DNA from: Acanthosepion esculentum
Lineage: Eukaryota; Mollusca; Cephalopoda; Sepiida; Sepiidae
DNA: 64,000 nucleotides
NCBI GenBank assembly: GCA_964036315.1
Contig: OZ038479.1
Coordinates: 63,071,804 to 63,135,803 of the forward strand
Reading direction: 5' to 3'
Part shown: piece by piece, positions 61,107 to 64,000 of the stretch
How positions within the stretch are numbered: position 1 is the stretch's first letter
How the letters are laid out: the number at the start of each line of letters is the position of its first letter
The notes under the pieces: model-generated
What the model was told of the DNA's origin: nothing
Database searches by the model: none
What the model saw: only the letters and a program-made list of their open reading frames with translations
Made by a program: the position numbers and the translations under genes

Positions 61107-64000
61107 TCAAAAAGTTAGAATGCAAATAGGAATACTGCATATTGTTATATTTTTCAGTAGAAAAGTTAGAAAACATATTGAAATATTGCATCTTTTGTTA
61201 TTTTGCAATAACAAAGTTAGAATGCAAATAGGAATGCTGCATAATGTTATATTTTTCAATAGAAAAGTTAGAAAACATATTGAAATATTGCATCTTTTGT
61301 TATTTTGCAATAAAAAAGTTAGAATGCAAATAGGAATACTGCATATTGTTATATTTTTCAAAAGAAAAGTTAGAAAACATATTAAAATATTGCATCTTTT
61401 GTTATTTTGCAATAAAAAAGTTAGAATGCAAATAGGAATGCTGCATACTGTTATATTTTTCAATAGAAAAGTTAGAAAACATAATGAAATATTGCATCTT
61501 TTGTTATTTTGCAATAAAAAAGTTAGAATGCAAATAGGAATGCTGCATATTTTGTTATATTTTTGAATAGAAAAGTTAGAAAACATATTGAAATATTGCA
61601 TCTTTTGTTATTTTGCAATAACAAAGTTAGAATGCAAATAGGAATACTGCATATTGTTATATTTTTTAGTAGAAAAGTTAGAAAACATATTGAAATATTG
61701 CATCTTTTGTTATTTTGCAATAAAAAAGTTAGAATGCAAATAGGAATGCTGCATATTTTGGTATTATTCAATAGAAATTTAGAAAACATATTGAAATATT
61801 GCATCTTTTGTTATTTTGCAATAAAAAAGTTAGAATGCAAATAGGAATGCTTCATATTTTGTTATATTTTTCAATAGAAAAGTTAGAAAACATATTGAAA
61901 TATTGCATGTTTTGTTATTTTGCAATAAAAAGTTAGAATGCAAGTAGGAATGCTGCATATTTTGTTTTTTTTTCAATAGAAAAGTTAGAAAACATATTGA
62001 AATATTGCATCTTTTGTTATTTTTCAATAAAAAAGTTACAATGCAAATAGGAATGCTGTATATTTTGTAATATTTTTCAATAGAAAAGTTAGAAAACTTA
62101 TTGAAATATTGCATCTTTTGTTATTTTGCAATAAAAAAGTTAGAATGCAAATAGGAATGCTGCATATTTTGGTATTTTTACAATAGAAAAGTTAGAAAAC
62201 ATATTGAAATATTGCATCTTTTGTTACTTTGCAATCAAAAAGTTAGAATGCAAATAGGAATACTGCATATTGTTATATTTTTCAATAGAAAAGTTAGAAA
62301 ACATATTGAAATATTGCATCTTTTGTTATTTTGCAATAAAAAAGTTAGAATGCAAATAGGAATACTGCATATTGTTATATTTTTCAGTAGAAAAGTTAGA
62401 AAACATATTGAAATATTGCATCTTTTGTTATTTTGCAATAACAAAGTTAGAATGCAAATAGGAATGCTGCATAATGTTATATTTTTCAATAGAAAAGTTA
62501 GAAAACATATTGAAATATTGCATCTTTTGTTACTTTGCAATAAAAAAGTTAGAATGCAAATAGGAATGCTGCATATTTTGTTATATTTTTGAATAGAAAA
62601 GTTAGAAAACATATTGAAATATTGCATCTTTTGTTATTTTGCAATAAAAAAGTTAGAATGCAAATAGGAATGCTGCATATTTTGGTATTATTCAATAGAA
62701 ATTTAGAAAACATATTGAAATATTGCATCTTTTGTTATTTTGCAATAAAAAAGTTAGAATGCAAATAGGAATGCTTCATATTTTGTTATATTTTTCAATA
62801 GAAAAGTTAGAAAACATATTGAAATATTGCATGTTTTGTTATTTTGCAATAAAAAGTTAGAATGCAAGTAGGAATGCTGCATATTTTGTTTTTTTTTCAA
62901 TAGAAAAGTTAGAAAACATATTGAAATATTGCATCTTTTGTTATTTTTCAATAAAAAAGTTACAATGTAAATAGGAATGCTGTATATTTTGTTATATTTT
63001 TCAATAGAAATTTAGAAAACTTATTGAAATATTGCATCTTTTGTTATTTTGCAATAAAAAAGTTAGAATGCAAATAGGAATGCTGCATATTTTGGTATTT
63101 TTACAATAGAAAAGTTAGAAAACATATTGAAATATTGCATCTTTTGTTACTTTGCAATCAAAAAGTTAGAATGCAAATAGGAATACTGCATATTGTTATA
63201 TTTTTCAATAGAAAAGTTAGAAAACATATTGAAATATTGCATCTTTTGTTATTTTGCAATAAAAAAGTTAGAATGCAAATAGGAATGCTGCATATTGTTA
63301 TATTTTTCTGGAGAAAATTTAGAAAACATATTGAAATATTGCATCTTTTGTTATTTTGCAATAAAAAAGAATGCAAATAGGAATACTGTTTATTGTTATA
63401 TTTTTCAAAAGAAAATTTAGAAAACATATTGAAATATTGCATCTTTTGTTATTTTGCAATCAAATAGTTAGAATGCAAATAGGAATACTGCATATTGTTA
63501 TATTTTTCAGTAGAAAAGTTAGAAAACATATTGAAATATTGCATCTTTTGTTATTTTGCAATAACAAAGTTAGAATGCAAATAGGAATGCTGCATAATGT
63601 TATATTTTTCAATAGAAAAGTTAGAAAACATATTGAAATATTGCATCTTTTGTTATTTTGCAATAAAAAAGTTAGAATGCAAATAGGAATACTGCATATT
63701 GTTATATTTTTCAAAAGAAAAGTTAGAAAACATATTAAAATATTGCATCTTTTGTTATTTTGCAATAAAAAAGTTAGAATGCAAATAGGAATGCTGCATA
63801 CTGTTATATTTTTCAATAGAAAAGTTAGAAAACATAATGAAATATTGCATCTTTTGTTATTTTGCAATAAAAAAGTTAGAATGCAAATAGGAATGCTGCA
63901 TATTTTGTTATATTTTTGAATAGAAAATTTAGAAAACATATTGAAATATTGCATCTTTTGTTATTTTGCAATAACAAAGTTAGAATGTAAATAGGAATAC
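61107..64000. repeat. Partial copies of the 48-59 kb block at the right edge
   Basis: Segments marked by 'gctgcataatg', 'gctgcatactg' with 'cataatgaaatattg', and 'tatatttttgaatag' recur at about 61107-61601, 62235-62627 (shortened) and 63460-63954, matching 58397-59047 and its relatives. Between them are 'gcttcatattttg', 'cattgcatgttttg'-type and 'gcaataaaaagttag' units. The array runs off the window. Confidence 0.75.

Larger units (their letters stand above)
22931..64000. repeat. 102-bp dimeric satellite, array R
   Basis: About 400 tandem copies of a 102-bp unit run to the end of the window. Half a (51 bp) reads aatattgcatcttttg, ttattttgcaataaaaaagt, tagaatgcaaatagg. Half b (51 bp) reads aatgctgcatattgtta, tatttttcaatagaaaagtt, agaaaacatattga. 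By hand the halves agree at about 38 of 51 positions and half b agrees with the left-array monomer at about 41 of 51. GC is about 22%. The main variation is in b: gctgcatattttg plus T8-T10; gctgcatattttggtatt; atttatcaatag; tactgcatattg with tttttcagtag or caaaag; and tatatttctggagaaaattt. A 102-bp unit keeps frames open on both strands for up to about 400 codons, but the translations are purely periodic. No transposon or gene interrupts the 41 kb. Confidence 0.97.

Noticed and set aside
1..64000. CRISPR-like array of regular short repeats
   Set aside because: The repeats abut with no unique spacers, the whole unit is conserved, and there are no cas genes. It is satellite DNA.
1..64000. CENP-B box or telomere repeat
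   Set aside because: No TTCG....A..CGGG-type box or TTAGGG/TTAGG run was seen in the units. Centromere identity therefore cannot be claimed from sequence.

Overview
The window is almost entirely tandem satellite DNA from a eukaryote, most likely an animal. The only non-satellite DNA is one damaged LTR retrotransposon and one solo LTR of the same family. The eukaryotic call rests on about 60 kb of simple AT-rich satellite, TG...CA LTRs with a primer binding site and polypurine tract, a Gag-like protein with a CCHC knuckle, and long CA/TA microsatellites. The species cannot be told from the sequence. I found no cellular gene, no tRNA or rRNA, and no prokaryotic feature. The many long open frames in the arrays follow from unit lengths divisible by three (51 and 102 bp).

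Layout. (1) 1-6960: monomeric 51-bp satellite, about 20% GC, with patchy higher-order repeats. (2) 6961-10930: an LTR retrotransposon on the minus strand. In sense order it has a truncated 5' LTR (10930-10399), a PBS, a long purine-rich leader, a broken gag (9775-8949), a hydrophobic-segment ORF, about 0.9 kb of unrecognised 3' sequence, a PPT, and a complete 3' LTR (7735-6961). No reverse transcriptase, RNase H, integrase or protease was recognised. (3) 10931-21622: more 51-bp satellite, shifting towards an 'aaaatgctg' monomer subtype after about 14.3 kb, with nested duplications. (4) 21623-22382: a solo LTR with an apparent 4-bp target duplication; removing it restores the satellite register exactly. 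(5) 22383-22930: the last 51-bp monomers. (6) 22931-64000: a related satellite whose unit is a 102-bp dimer of two diverged 51-bp halves (a and b). It starts with a divergent edge zone (to about 23815) and is then organised in higher-order blocks with periods of about 2155, 5425-6038, 719, 1427-1631, 2347-3159 and 204 bp.

The two satellites share one ancestral 51-bp unit. By hand alignment of consensus units, the left monomer matches half b at about 41 of 51 positions and half a at about 39 of 51; a and b match each other at about 38 of 51. The simplest history is: a 51-bp monomer array; dimerisation and renewed amplification to the right; recent expansion of multi-kilobase blocks, with copies near 48-57 kb almost identical; and LTR insertions retained only in the left, older-looking array. 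The window looks like constitutive heterochromatin (pericentromeric, subtelomeric or sex-chromosome type). That placement is inference.
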